This document shows positions 1-6,988 of a stretch of 30,451 bases of DNA, one piece after another. Every line of letters begins with the position of its first letter. Position 1 is the stretch's first letter. Source of the stretch: an uncultured Eubacterium sp. (lineage in GTDB: Bacteria > Bacillota > Clostridia > Lachnospirales > Lachnospiraceae); the NCBI RefSeq assembly GCF_934295145.1, contig NZ_CAKRAS010000034.1:1-30451 (forward strand), given 5' to 3'. The translations under genes were made by a program, and so were the position numbers. The notes beneath the pieces are model-generated. The model was not told the origin of the DNA. It was given only the letters and a program-made list of their open reading frames with translations, and did no database searches.

Positions 1-93
1 CTATTTGAGTGGATTGGAAACTAAATGATTTGTGTCAGCAAGTTTAAGGCAAGCGATAATTCATGAAATTCCAGTTTGTGAGGAGAATACATA

Positions 94-255
94 ATGAATA
101 GACAATCAAAAGAACCAGAATATATCATCTGCCCTCGCTGCAACGAAGAAGTTTTCAAAGATGCCATCACCTGCCCATTCTGCAACTTTGGCATTTTGGC
201 CTGGCTTGACGAAGCGATTGATGAAAATGGTAACTCTAAAAAACAGAGAAACTAA
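94..255 (+). CDS. Small zinc-ribbon protein (53 aa)
   Basis: A short reading frame begins with ATG 13 bases after an AGGAG ribosome site (81-85 is AGGAG, ATG at 94) and ends in TAA. The protein carries two CxxC knuckles, CPRC at residues 13-16 and CPFC at 27-30, the classic four-cysteine arrangement of a small zinc ribbon. The C-terminal third is acidic, then Lys/Asn rich. Such mini zinc ribbons are common in mobile elements of Clostridia, often beside DNA-binding or DNA-processing genes; the specific job here is unknown. A second start with its own ribosome site follows 15 bases after the stop, so it is probably cotranscribed with the nuclease-like gene downstream. Bases 1-93 hold no other gene that can be supported. 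Confidence 0.7.
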   Translation: MNRQSKEPEYIICPRCNEEVFKDAITCPFCNFGILAWLDEAIDENGNSKKQRN

Positions 256-269
256 ATGAGGAATAACAA

Positions 270-390
270 ATGAACTATCTATCCATCCATCATCCCGACC
301 CGTCTGTCCGGATCCAAACCAATCACGACCGAAACCAGTAAACAGGTATCAAACCTTAACAGCTTTTGGAGTTGGGCTTATTCCAACGTC
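270..390 (+). other. Probable displaced 5' end of the nuclease-like gene (frame break)
   Basis: ATG at 270 has a good ribosome site (GAGGA at 258-262) but its frame stops at 341. The frame of the downstream gene is open from the TGA at 271-273 right through to its ATG at 391, and it reads as sensible protein (RLSGSKPITTET, then FWSWAYSNVMNN). The two frames would join if one copy of the tandem ATCC at 281-288 were removed: the result starts MNYLSIIPTRLSGSKPI. This reads like an intact gene that lost frame by a 4-base slippage, or like a switchable start. Inference from the reading frames only. Confidence 0.5.
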
Positions 391-870
391 ATGAATAATG
401 CAGAACGTGGCGCCCTAGCGGAATACCTTGTTGCCTGCGCGCTTGGAGTGGCTGACAATGTCCGTGTCAACTGGGACAAGTATGACCTGCTATCCCCAGA
501 GGGCATTGCCGTTGAAGTCAAATCATCCGGTTATCTGCAGAGTTGGGGCCAGGAAAAATTGTCCGCATTAAGTTTCGGCATCCACCCAACCTTCGGTTGG
601 GACAGTGCAACGAATACATATTCCAAGGAGCTGACACGTCAGTCTGATATCTACGTCTTCTGTGTCCATAAGCACACGGACCAGGATACTGTAAATCCAC
701 TGGATATCGCGCAATGGGATTTTTACCTGCTGCCAACCAGAATCCTGAACGAAAAAGCCGGTGCACAGAAACATGCTAATCTGGCATCACTCATCAAAAT
801 GGGGGCTGAAAAATGTGACTTTGAGCATATCCACCAGAGAATCGTGGAACTGATACAGAAAGAAAAATAA
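391..870 (+). CDS. Putative PD-(D/E)XK-like nuclease, 5' end uncertain
   Basis: The 159 residues from ATG 391 resemble a PD-(D/E)XK nuclease core. There is a first helix with GALAEYLVACALG (Glu at 11), an Asp at 32 (YDLL), then a strand with VEVKSSG giving Glu42 and Lys44, and Gln50 further on. This order (helix Glu, Asp, ExK, Gln) is typical of the restriction-endonuclease-like fold. ATG 391 has no ribosome site, and homologues as I remember them begin earlier with an FW-W-AYS motif, which is encoded here upstream in the same frame (residues -12 to -1). The true start is therefore probably ATG 270 with a 4-base slippage between. The protein may be truncated, made by frameshifting, or off. 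Neighbours are a zinc ribbon and, 1.2 kb away, an SOS polymerase, consistent with a DNA-processing role. The substrate is unknown. Confidence 0.6.
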   Translation: MNNAERGALAEYLVACALGVADNVRVNWDKYDLLSPEGIAVEVKSSGYLQSWGQEKLSALSFGIHPTFGWDSATNTYSKELTRQSDIYVFCVHKHTDQDTVNPLDIAQWDFYLLPTRILNEKAGAQKHANLASLIKMGAEKCDFEHIHQRIVELIQKEK

Positions 871-941
871 AAACACCTTCACTCCTATCCGTTCGCAGCA
901 GATCTGCGACCAGATAAGAAATATGTGATAAGAGCAGATAT

Positions 942-957
942 TCCGTCCGAACCGTCC
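942..957 (+). repeat. 16-bp direct repeat, left copy
   Basis: TCCGTCCGAACCGTCC occurs here and again, exactly, at 1990-2005. The two copies bracket the lipoprotein gene and its promoter. No transposase is present between them. Confidence 0.6.
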
Positions 958-1020
958 CCGAATTGAATATGCAAAAGCAATACCTAGAAGTATAATTACC
1001 TCCGGGTATTTTTCATGTCC

Positions 1021-1854
1021 CTATTTTGCTTCTGCATATTCCCGCAACGGCGTTACCGGAATTCTGGTATAATCATTTTCCCATTCATCCAGTAGTTTCG
1101 TTCCTTCTTCTTCTGTCAGGTGTTGCATTTCACTTAACTCTATACCGTTTTCTCCATACAACCATGGGGAATCCGGATAATCATCGTAGTCATAGACCAA
1201 CTCTTTTACTGTTTTTAGTGAATCTCCACCATCCCACATGAGTTTCTCCCATGATGTAATGCCCGCTCCGCCGGATCCAGTCAGCAGCAGGCTGTTATCC
1301 GGACAAAGATAATACCGGTTGCGTTCCCAGGAAGTTGCCAGATGGATAATCTCTCCACTAACATTCGCATAGACATCATAGGCAATGTCCGGCCATTCCT
1401 CATAAGCGGGCCGCGTTGTACCCATAATCAATTCCGGTGTCCCGTCACTGTTCAAGTCGCAGAAATAATACCCCACTTCATCCAGTCCCATCGCTCCATC
1501 GGTGTTATGCCAGAACATGTAGCTTTCTTCCCCATCTTCATCCCAACCATTAGTTGCATAATCACAAAACTGGTCAAGCACTTCCTTATACAGTTGTTGG
1601 CCTGCAGCGTCCATATCAGCTTCAGATGAGATATCCTCTCCGTCGTTCTCCCGCTCTCCGGACGGATCCGCTCCGGTCTCTGGTGTATCTTCGCTCATAT
1701 CTACATCAGTGGAAGCATCCGGTTCATCCACACCGCTGCCCTGTTCACTGGAAGCAGAACTACCAGACTGCTGCGGCTCTTTTGTTCCGCATCCGGCGAT
1801 TGTGGCAACTGAAACACTTATAGCCAGCAAAGCAGTTATTATTTGTTTTCGCAT
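1021..1854 (-). CDS. Secreted lipoprotein of unknown function
   Basis: This 277-residue protein has a lipoprotein signal: MRKQ, a hydrophobic stretch at about 6-19 and the lipobox IAGC with the modified cysteine at 22. A Ser/Gly- and then Asp/Glu-rich linker runs to about residue 82, as expected for a tether through the cell wall. The folded part (about 83-277) contains DLNSDGTPEL at 133-142, a Ca-binding-loop-like DxNxDG motif seen in dockerin/EF-hand and FG-GAP repeats and in many Clostridial lipoproteins of unknown role. It is rich in Trp and Tyr. It stands alone on the minus strand between two plus-strand genes and is bracketed by a 16-bp direct repeat, so it may have been inserted as a unit. 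I do not recognise a specific function. Confidence 0.75.
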   Translation of the reverse strand: MRKQIITALLAISVSVATIAGCGTKEPQQSGSSASSEQGSGVDEPDASTDVDMSEDTPETGADPSGERENDGEDISSEADMDAAGQQLYKEVLDQFCDYATNGWDEDGEESYMFWHNTDGAMGLDEVGYYFCDLNSDGTPELIMGTTRPAYEEWPDIAYDVYANVSGEIIHLATSWERNRYYLCPDNSLLLTGSGGAGITSWEKLMWDGGDSLKTVKELVYDYDDYPDSPWLYGENGIELSEMQHLTEEEGTKLLDEWENDYTRIPVTPLREYAEAK

Positions 1855-1989
1855 GATTTTCCCCGCACATTTTTTCTTTTTTTAAATTCTTTGAAACATC
1901 TGTATCTATTGTAACACGTTGGAAATGCTATGCCTATATGATTTTGTGATGTCGGCCAGGTAAATGAAGAAGTCGTGGATGCGAAAGGC

Positions 1990-2005
1990 TCCGTCCGAAC
2001 CGTCC
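1990..2005 (+). repeat. 16-bp direct repeat, right copy
   Basis: This is an exact copy of 942-957. The unit is partly a tandem itself: CCGTCCGAA occurs twice in a row at 1991-2008. It lies just upstream of the SOS box of the polymerase gene. Confidence 0.6.
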
Positions 2006-2029
2006 GAAAGAAAATACACAAAAGGTATA

Positions 2030-2057
2030 GAACATCAGTTCTCTTTTATGCTATAAT
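2030..2057 (+). promoter_or_regulatory. LexA (SOS) box and promoter of the polymerase gene
   Basis: GAACATCAGTTC at 2030-2041 is a perfect GAAC-N4-GTTC palindrome, the core of the Gram-positive LexA/DinR box. It ends 10 bases before a consensus -10 hexamer TATAAT (2052-2057). The expected -35 position overlaps the box (AGAACA, weak), so bound LexA would block RNA polymerase. The gene it precedes is an SOS-type translesion polymerase, which supports the assignment. Confidence 0.85.
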
Positions 2058-2119
2058 ATGGACATCAAAGGGGCAATATTATGCCAAAGACGGGTATGCC
2101 AGAAAGGAGCAACGATGCG

Positions 2120-3646
2120 ATGGAAAAACAAAGTGTATTTATAGCAATCGATTTGAAATCATTCTATGCTTCTGTGGAATGCCTGGAACGGAACCGTGAC
2201 CCGCTGACTACAAATTTGGTTGTCGCTGATAAAAGCCGGACAGAAAAGACCATCTGCCTTGCCGTGTCGCCATCCCTGAAAAGTTTTGGCATCTCTGGAC
2301 GTGCCCGTCTGTTTGAGGTCGTACAAAAGGTTCGCGAGGTGAATGCAAAGCGACGCTATTATGCACCCAGACACCAGTTCGCCGCTTCATCGGATGATAT
2401 CACGAAGCTGAATGCCGACCCATCTCTGGAGCTGGATTATATTATTGCTCTGCCTCAGATGGCTTTATATATGGATTACAGTACAAGGATTTACAACATC
2501 TATCTGAAGTATATTGCACCGGAGGATATCCACACCTATTCCATTGATGAGGTGTTTATCGACGCCACTCATTACCTAAGTACGTACCACATGACCGCGC
2601 ATGAACTGGCAATGACCATAATACATGACGTGTTGGAAGAAACCGGTATCACCGCTACTGCCGGTATCGGGACAAATCTGTATCTGTGCAAGATTGCGAT
2701 GGATATTGTGGCAAAACATATTGAGCCGGATGCAAACGGAGTGCGTATTGCAGAACTGGATGAGCTATCATACCGGAAACATCTGTGGGAACACCGACCA
2801 CTCACTGACTTTTGGCGGGTTGGCCGTGGCTATGCAAAGAAATTGGAATATTATGGCCTTTACACTATGGGTGATGTCGCCAGATGCTCTATCGGTAAAC
2901 CGATGGATGCATATAACGAAGACCTGCTATATAAGCTATTTGGCATCAATGCAGAACTGCTCATTGACCATGCCTGGGGATATGAACCTTGTCCGATGAA
3001 ACTTGTGAAAGCATACAAACCAGAAAACAATAGCGTCAGTTCCGGGCAGGTGCTGCACTGCCCTTGTGATTTTGAGCAAACAAAACTCATTGTCAAGGAA
3101 ATGGCAGACCTGATGGTACTTGACCTAGTGGATAAAGGTGTGGTCACAGACCAGCTTGTATTGACCATAGGATATGATATCGAGAACCTTACAAATTCGA
3201 ACCGCCGTCGGAACTACCACGGACCTATTGTGACAGACCATTATGGCCGACAAATACCAAAATATGCACACGGAACAACGAACCTGAAGAAGCCGACCTC
3301 TTCCACAATGATTATCATGGATGCTGTTGTGGCACTCTTCGATAGAATCGTAGCCCCGTCGCTTCTGATAAGGAGGATTACGCTTACAGCAAACCGTCTG
3401 GTGGATGAATCCTCAGTAAAAGACACAGAAAGTTTTGAACAGCTGAACCTGTTCACGGACTATGCGGCCAAAGAGCAGGAACAGGCCCAAGAAAAAGCTG
3501 CTCTGGAGCGGGAAAAGAAAATGCAGCATACCATGCTGGACATCAAGAAGAAATTCGGAAAGAACGCCATCCTGAAAGGAATGAACTTACAGGAAGGCGC
3601 AACTGCCCGTGACCGGAATGAACAGATTGGCGGACATAAGGCTTAA
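2120..3646 (+). CDS. UmuC-like Y-family DNA polymerase (translesion)
   Basis: The 508-residue protein is an error-prone Y-family polymerase of the UmuC/UvrX type. The first catalytic Asp is in FIAIDLKSFYASVE (Asp11) and the second carboxylate pair is in YSIDEVF (Asp143, Glu144); these bind the two metal ions. A little-finger domain and a Lys/Glu-rich tail follow. ATG 2120 was chosen over the in-frame ATG 2081 because AAAGGAG at 2103-2109 lies 10 bases before it and homology starts there. A LexA box sits in the promoter, so expression should follow DNA damage. The next gene is YolD-like, the usual partner of these polymerases on plasmids, phages and integrative elements of Firmicutes. No umuD-like protease gene is nearby. 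The length is slightly greater than the typical 420 residues. Confidence 0.93.
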   Translation: MEKQSVFIAIDLKSFYASVECLERNRDPLTTNLVVADKSRTEKTICLAVSPSLKSFGISGRARLFEVVQKVREVNAKRRYYAPRHQFAASSDDITKLNADPSLELDYIIALPQMALYMDYSTRIYNIYLKYIAPEDIHTYSIDEVFIDATHYLSTYHMTAHELAMTIIHDVLEETGITATAGIGTNLYLCKIAMDIVAKHIEPDANGVRIAELDELSYRKHLWEHRPLTDFWRVGRGYAKKLEYYGLYTMGDVARCSIGKPMDAYNEDLLYKLFGINAELLIDHAWGYEPCPMKLVKAYKPENNSVSSGQVLHCPCDFEQTKLIVKEMADLMVLDLVDKGVVTDQLVLTIGYDIENLTNSNRRRNYHGPIVTDHYGRQIPKYAHGTTNLKKPTSSTMIIMDAVVALFDRIVAPSLLIRRITLTANRLVDESSVKDTESFEQLNLFTDYAAKEQEQAQEKAALEREKKMQHTMLDIKKKFGKNAILKGMNLQEGATARDRNEQIGGHKA

Positions 3647-3747
3647 CCGAAAGATAGAGGTGGATACGAATACGACATTGAAGTCGTTAACCACTGCCAC
3701 ATACGGACAACCTCTGCTATCTCACTAGCAAGAAAGGAGACATTCTC

Positions 3748-4185
3748 ATGGACAATAAGGAAACACATCGGTATGATGACATCATCAATCTGCCTCACCC
3801 GACTTCAAAAACACATCCGCGGATGCCGCTCTACAACCGTGCCGCACAGTTCTCACCGTTTGCAGCATTAACCGGACATGAAGCTGCTATCGCGGAAACT
3901 GCCAGAAGAACGGATAAAAAACATCAATTAAGTGAAGATACGATTGCAGAGTTGAATGAAAAGCTGAATCTGATAGCGAAAACCATTGGAATCAAACAAC
4001 TGGTGACCATAACCTATTTTGTCCCAGATCAGAAAAAGACCGGAGGCTCCTATACCACATGCACCGGCGTAGTCAGAAAAATTGATACCTATGCCCGTGC
4101 TCTCATCATGGAAGATAATACGATTATCGAAGTGGAACAGATAAGTGATATTCAGGGAAGAATGTTCGGAGTGGATTACTCATAA
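3748..4185 (+). CDS. YolD-like protein
   Basis: This 145-residue protein has the N-terminal signature of the YolD-like family: YDDIINLPHPTS, then HPRMPLYNRAAQFSPFAAL at about 23-42, followed by a helical region and a beta-rich C-terminal domain with TYFVPD and GVVRKID. ATG 3748 follows AAAGGAG (3733-3739) at 8 bases. YolD-like proteins lie next to UmuC-like polymerases in Bacillus (YqjX with YqjW, YolD with UvrX) and have been proposed to stand in for UmuD as polymerase partner; that role is inferred, not proven. It lies 101 bases after the polymerase and is probably in the same SOS-controlled transcript. The intervening bases hold no gene with a credible start. Confidence 0.88.
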   Translation: MDNKETHRYDDIINLPHPTSKTHPRMPLYNRAAQFSPFAALTGHEAAIAETARRTDKKHQLSEDTIAELNEKLNLIAKTIGIKQLVTITYFVPDQKKTGGSYTTCTGVVRKIDTYARALIMEDNTIIEVEQISDIQGRMFGVDYS

Positions 4186-4206
4186 AGCTTACCAAACCTG
4201 TGATAT

Positions 4207-4617
4207 TTATATCAAAATTCCATTGCAGTGATCCACTTCATGCTGCACGATTTGTGCCGTCCATCCAGATAATTTCTGACGCTGTTTTTTCCATGAAAAA
4301 TCCTGATATTCTACTTCAATATTTTCATATCTTGTTGTTTTACGAATACCGCTTAAGGATAAACAACCTTCCTCCGTTTCATATGCTCCGCGTTTTGAAA
4401 CAATGACCGGATTAAACATAACTACATCGAAAATTCCCATATTTACAATAATGATATTCTTCTTTACTCCAATCATATTTGCTGCCATTCCAACGCAGCC
4501 TTCCCGATGTGCCTTCAATGTATCCTGCAGGTCTTTTCCAACCTGCAAATCTGCCTTGGTTGCCGGTGCTGATTTCTGTGCTAAAAACAGCGGATCATGC
4601 ATAATTTGTTGTACCAT
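4207..4617 (-). CDS. Peptide-deformylase-like protein (136 aa)
   Basis: Three deformylase motifs are visible. Motif I is CVGMAANMIG (41-50), motif II is EEGCLSLSG with the metal-binding Cys, and motif III is QHEVDHCNG, the HExxH zinc/iron site. In motif I the usual catalytic Gln (GLAAxQ) is Met48. This Met is, as I recall, shared by a short subgroup of Clostridial deformylase-like proteins of about 136 residues, so these may have altered activity or substrate. ATG 4617 follows a weak purine-rich site; an upstream TTG (4659) sits only one base after AGGAG and would add 14 poor residues. The protein ends right after motif III, lacking the C-terminal helix of housekeeping Def. It follows the small helical protein gene and the exporter genes on the same strand. 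Confidence 0.82.
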   Translation of the reverse strand: MVQQIMHDPLFLAQKSAPATKADLQVGKDLQDTLKAHREGCVGMAANMIGVKKNIIIVNMGIFDVVMFNPVIVSKRGAYETEEGCLSLSGIRKTTRYENIEVEYQDFSWKKQRQKLSGWTAQIVQHEVDHCNGILI

Positions 4618-4696
4618 AATTTTTTGCTCTCTTTCTGTTATTTTTTGACTTTTTGACAAGCTCCTAAAATAGTATACTATACCAAGTTTTTAGTAA

Positions 4697-4737
4697 ATAC
4701 TACAATACATTTTCGATATTATTTTGTATTGTAGTAT
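4697..4737. repeat. Perfect 13-bp inverted repeat (hairpin or operator)
   Basis: ATACTACAATACA (4697-4709) and TGTATTGTAGTAT (4725-4737) are exact reverse complements with a 15-base loop. The element lies between the small helical gene and the deformylase-like gene. No U-tract follows the stem on the minus strand (TTACTAAAAAC), so it is a poor intrinsic terminator. The half-site TACTACA resembles half-sites of BlaI/CopY-type repressors, but no such regulator is in the window. Confidence 0.6.
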
Positions 4738-4753
4738 CGCACAACTTTGCTGT

Positions 4754-5038
4754 CTAGTCTAAATTATCCAGCCCATCTCTGTATACACGATTCATTGTGG
4801 CCTGAGCATGCTCCATCTCTTTTTTCTGAATGATTGCATTTCGATCACTCAATATAGCCAGCATTTCATCTACCACATCCTCTGGCCGCGGTTCTGAAAT
4901 ACGATACAAATACCCAAGCATTCGCGTCGCTGTGTAATCTGTATTCATCTGTTTGTATGCAATTTCTCTACAAAAATCATCTGGATAGCCTTTTCCCTGT
5001 AAGACATGATATAATTCATCTGTTCGTTTTTCTGACAT
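4754..5038 (-). CDS. Conserved small helical protein of unknown function (94 aa)
   Basis: The start is the second ATG (5038), which has GGAG 7 bases upstream. The protein reads MSEKRTDELYHVLQ and is predicted to be all-helical and charged, with a conserved-looking core YTATRMLGYLYRISEPR followed by EDVVDEMLAIL and a C-terminal helix with HAQATMNRVY. There is no signal peptide or membrane segment. I recognise the type as a conserved Lachnospiraceae hypothetical, but no function is known to me. It is downstream of the two exporter genes and upstream of the deformylase-like gene, probably with its own promoter in the 95-base leader. That leader recurs in degenerate form near 9952-10015. Confidence 0.75.
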   Translation of the reverse strand: MSEKRTDELYHVLQGKGYPDDFCREIAYKQMNTDYTATRMLGYLYRISEPRPEDVVDEMLAILSDRNAIIQKKEMEHAQATMNRVYRDGLDNLD

Positions 5039-5045
5039 TTTTATC

Positions 5046-5115
5046 TCCATTCATTACTCAGTTATGTTTTTTTATATATTTCCGCTATTTAAACTTTTAG
5101 TGAATCATTTTTCAC
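5046..5115 (-). repeat. Leader repeat, copy A (before the small helical gene)
   Basis: This leader shares blocks with 9952-10015: TCCATTcATTACTCA, TTTATATaTTTCcGCTATTT and TTTTAGTG...ATTTTT, apart from an 11-base gap. Here it lies between the end of the exporter gene and the small helical gene, whose ribosome site (GGAG) is at its edge. Confidence 0.6.
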
Positions 5116-5133
5116 TTTATTTACCATAATATA

Positions 5134-6876
5134 CTATTCCACATACCATTTTTGCTGCATCTTATAAAGTTGATAGTATTCACCTTTCTTTGCCAGTAAT
5201 TCATTGTGATTGCCAATCTCCACAACTTTTCCACTTTTCATCACAATGATCTTGTCAACTTCCCGACAAATTCCAATTCTATGTGAAACAATAATAGCTG
5301 TTTTTTCCTTTGCAATCTTCAAAAACATCTTCAATATCGTTGTTTCCATAATTGGATCTAAAGCAGCAGTTGGCTCATCCAGAACAATCATACTGCTGTT
5401 TTTGAACATACCGCGTGCAATTGCAAGTTTTTGCCATTGACCGATAGAAAGGTCTCTGCCATCAAACTCACTGCCCAATAACATGTCAAGCGCTTCCTTG
5501 CTTGAAAACTCCGATAAATCCATCTGTTTTAAAAGTTCCTGTATTTTACCAGTATCATTCAAATGTTTCCAGTTACTGATACCGATATTTTCTCTCAACG
5601 TCATTTCATATTTTACAAAATCCTGACTTACAATAGAGACATTTCGATAAAATCCTACCGGTTCAAAATTGTTTATATTTTGTACGCCATATAATATCTC
5701 GCCCTTTTGTGCTTTATATAAACCGGTCAGTAGTTTTACCAGCGTTGTCTTACCGCTTCCATTATTTCCTACTATAGCAATAGATTCATTCTTTTTTATA
5801 TCAAATGATATATTGGAAATTGCCATGTAATCTGTGTTCGGATAAGAAAAACATATATTTTTAACATTTATCTTATCAAAATTGGAATCAAATTTTTCCG
5901 TTCCACGCACATCTTCATCAATATCAATAAAGTCATAATAATCTCTTACAAATGCCGCACATTCCGGAAGTCGCCCAAGACTGATCAGAAAATACTTTGC
6001 TGCCAACTGAAAAGATGAGAATGCCATAAGAGAAGCAGCCAGCATACCAAAATCTAACTTATGATTCAACAAAAGTAAAATTGCAATGATGATACTAAGC
6101 ATATAACCGCATTTGCATAAAATCTCACATAATGAAAAGCTGCAAATATCCCGTTTCTTAAAATCCCATAATTCCTGATTCATTTCATCTCTGGTTTGGT
6201 ATAATTTTTCTTCAATATAAGATTCAATTCCAAAGATACGAAGTTCCTTTACCACTCTTTTATCTCCAAATAAATGGTACAGATAGTTTCGTCTTCGTTC
6301 ACCTGCTGCCTGATATTTCTTTAGTTCATAAAATTCCTTTCCACGGATTAACCGAACGATAAAATACGGAATAACACTCATTAAAGATACTAATGCCAAC
6401 AATGGACTAAATCTGGCTAATATAAATAATGTACTTCCTACCTTCAAAACTTCTGCCAGAACATTGAATACCGACAGGCTTAAATCGGAAAATCTCCCAT
6501 GTTCAATGCAGTCCTGCGCCCGTTTCAGTCGATTGTTAATTTCTACATCCTCATACTGAATCAAGGATAAACGTCCACCTTTTTCTCCAAGTTCTATACC
6601 AAGTTTCATTCCAACCTTGGAATCAATTTTTACCATACAGGCATAAAATACACTGTTTGCCACTTCTGACACAACAAATATCCCCCATATGATACCTAAA
6701 TATATCACGCTTGTTTTTAAATCTTTCGAATACACATGATTTAAAAATACGGATACCAGCCATGTATTGACGGCTACCAGAACCGACTGAAGCATCATAC
6801 AGACAACCTGCATAATAAGTGACTGCGGTGCAATCCTGCGTATATCTTTTAATGAGCGAAATAACAATTTTCTCAT
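5134..6876 (-). CDS. ABC exporter half-transporter (second of a pair)
   Basis: This 580-residue protein has an N-terminal membrane domain (helices within about 17-300) and a C-terminal ATPase. The ATPase shows Walker A GNNGSGKTT (370-378), Q-loop VSQDF, signature LSIGQ in DLSIGQWQK (475-483), Walker B MIVLDE with Glu501, and the switch His532 in IVSHR. All catalytic residues are intact. The GQWQ form of the signature is typical of lantibiotic/peptide exporters of the NisT/SpaT type, so a peptide or small hydrophobic substrate is likely. It lies 112 bases after the other half-transporter on the same strand and the two should form a heterodimer. No peptidase C39 domain is present. No precursor peptide or modification enzyme was found nearby. 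Confidence 0.9.
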   Translation of the reverse strand: MRKLLFRSLKDIRRIAPQSLIMQVVCMMLQSVLVAVNTWLVSVFLNHVYSKDLKTSVIYLGIIWGIFVVSEVANSVFYACMVKIDSKVGMKLGIELGEKGGRLSLIQYEDVEINNRLKRAQDCIEHGRFSDLSLSVFNVLAEVLKVGSTLFILARFSPLLALVSLMSVIPYFIVRLIRGKEFYELKKYQAAGERRRNYLYHLFGDKRVVKELRIFGIESYIEEKLYQTRDEMNQELWDFKKRDICSFSLCEILCKCGYMLSIIIAILLLLNHKLDFGMLAASLMAFSSFQLAAKYFLISLGRLPECAAFVRDYYDFIDIDEDVRGTEKFDSNFDKINVKNICFSYPNTDYMAISNISFDIKKNESIAIVGNNGSGKTTLVKLLTGLYKAQKGEILYGVQNINNFEPVGFYRNVSIVSQDFVKYEMTLRENIGISNWKHLNDTGKIQELLKQMDLSEFSSKEALDMLLGSEFDGRDLSIGQWQKLAIARGMFKNSSMIVLDEPTAALDPIMETTILKMFLKIAKEKTAIIVSHRIGICREVDKIIVMKSGKVVEIGNHNELLAKKGEYYQLYKMQQKWYVE

Positions 6877-6988
6877 TTTCTATCCCCCATATATGTATGC
6901 TTCAAACATAACGCATGTGGAAAATCTGATACGTAATTTCTGTTCAACGCAAATTGCAATATTTTATCTCAGAATCACAATCTCCACA

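Noticed and set aside
1..93. Possible end of a gene entering from the left
   Set aside because: Two frames stop early (at about 24 and 28) and neither gives recognisable residues; it cannot be assigned.
1975..2199. 74-codon plus-strand frame over the SOS promoter
   Set aside because: It overlaps the promoter and the polymerase start, has no ribosome site, and reads as the polymerase gene in another frame.
3647..3747. Open stretch after the polymerase stop, in the same frame, reading YDIEVVNHCHIRTTSAISLA
   Set aside because: It looks protein-like, but there is no ATG, GTG or TTG with a ribosome site in that frame; no gene can be supported.
4618..4659. TTG start of the deformylase-like gene
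   Set aside because: AGGAG is only one base away, which is too close, and the added residues do not look like the family; ATG 4617 gives the usual 136 residues.
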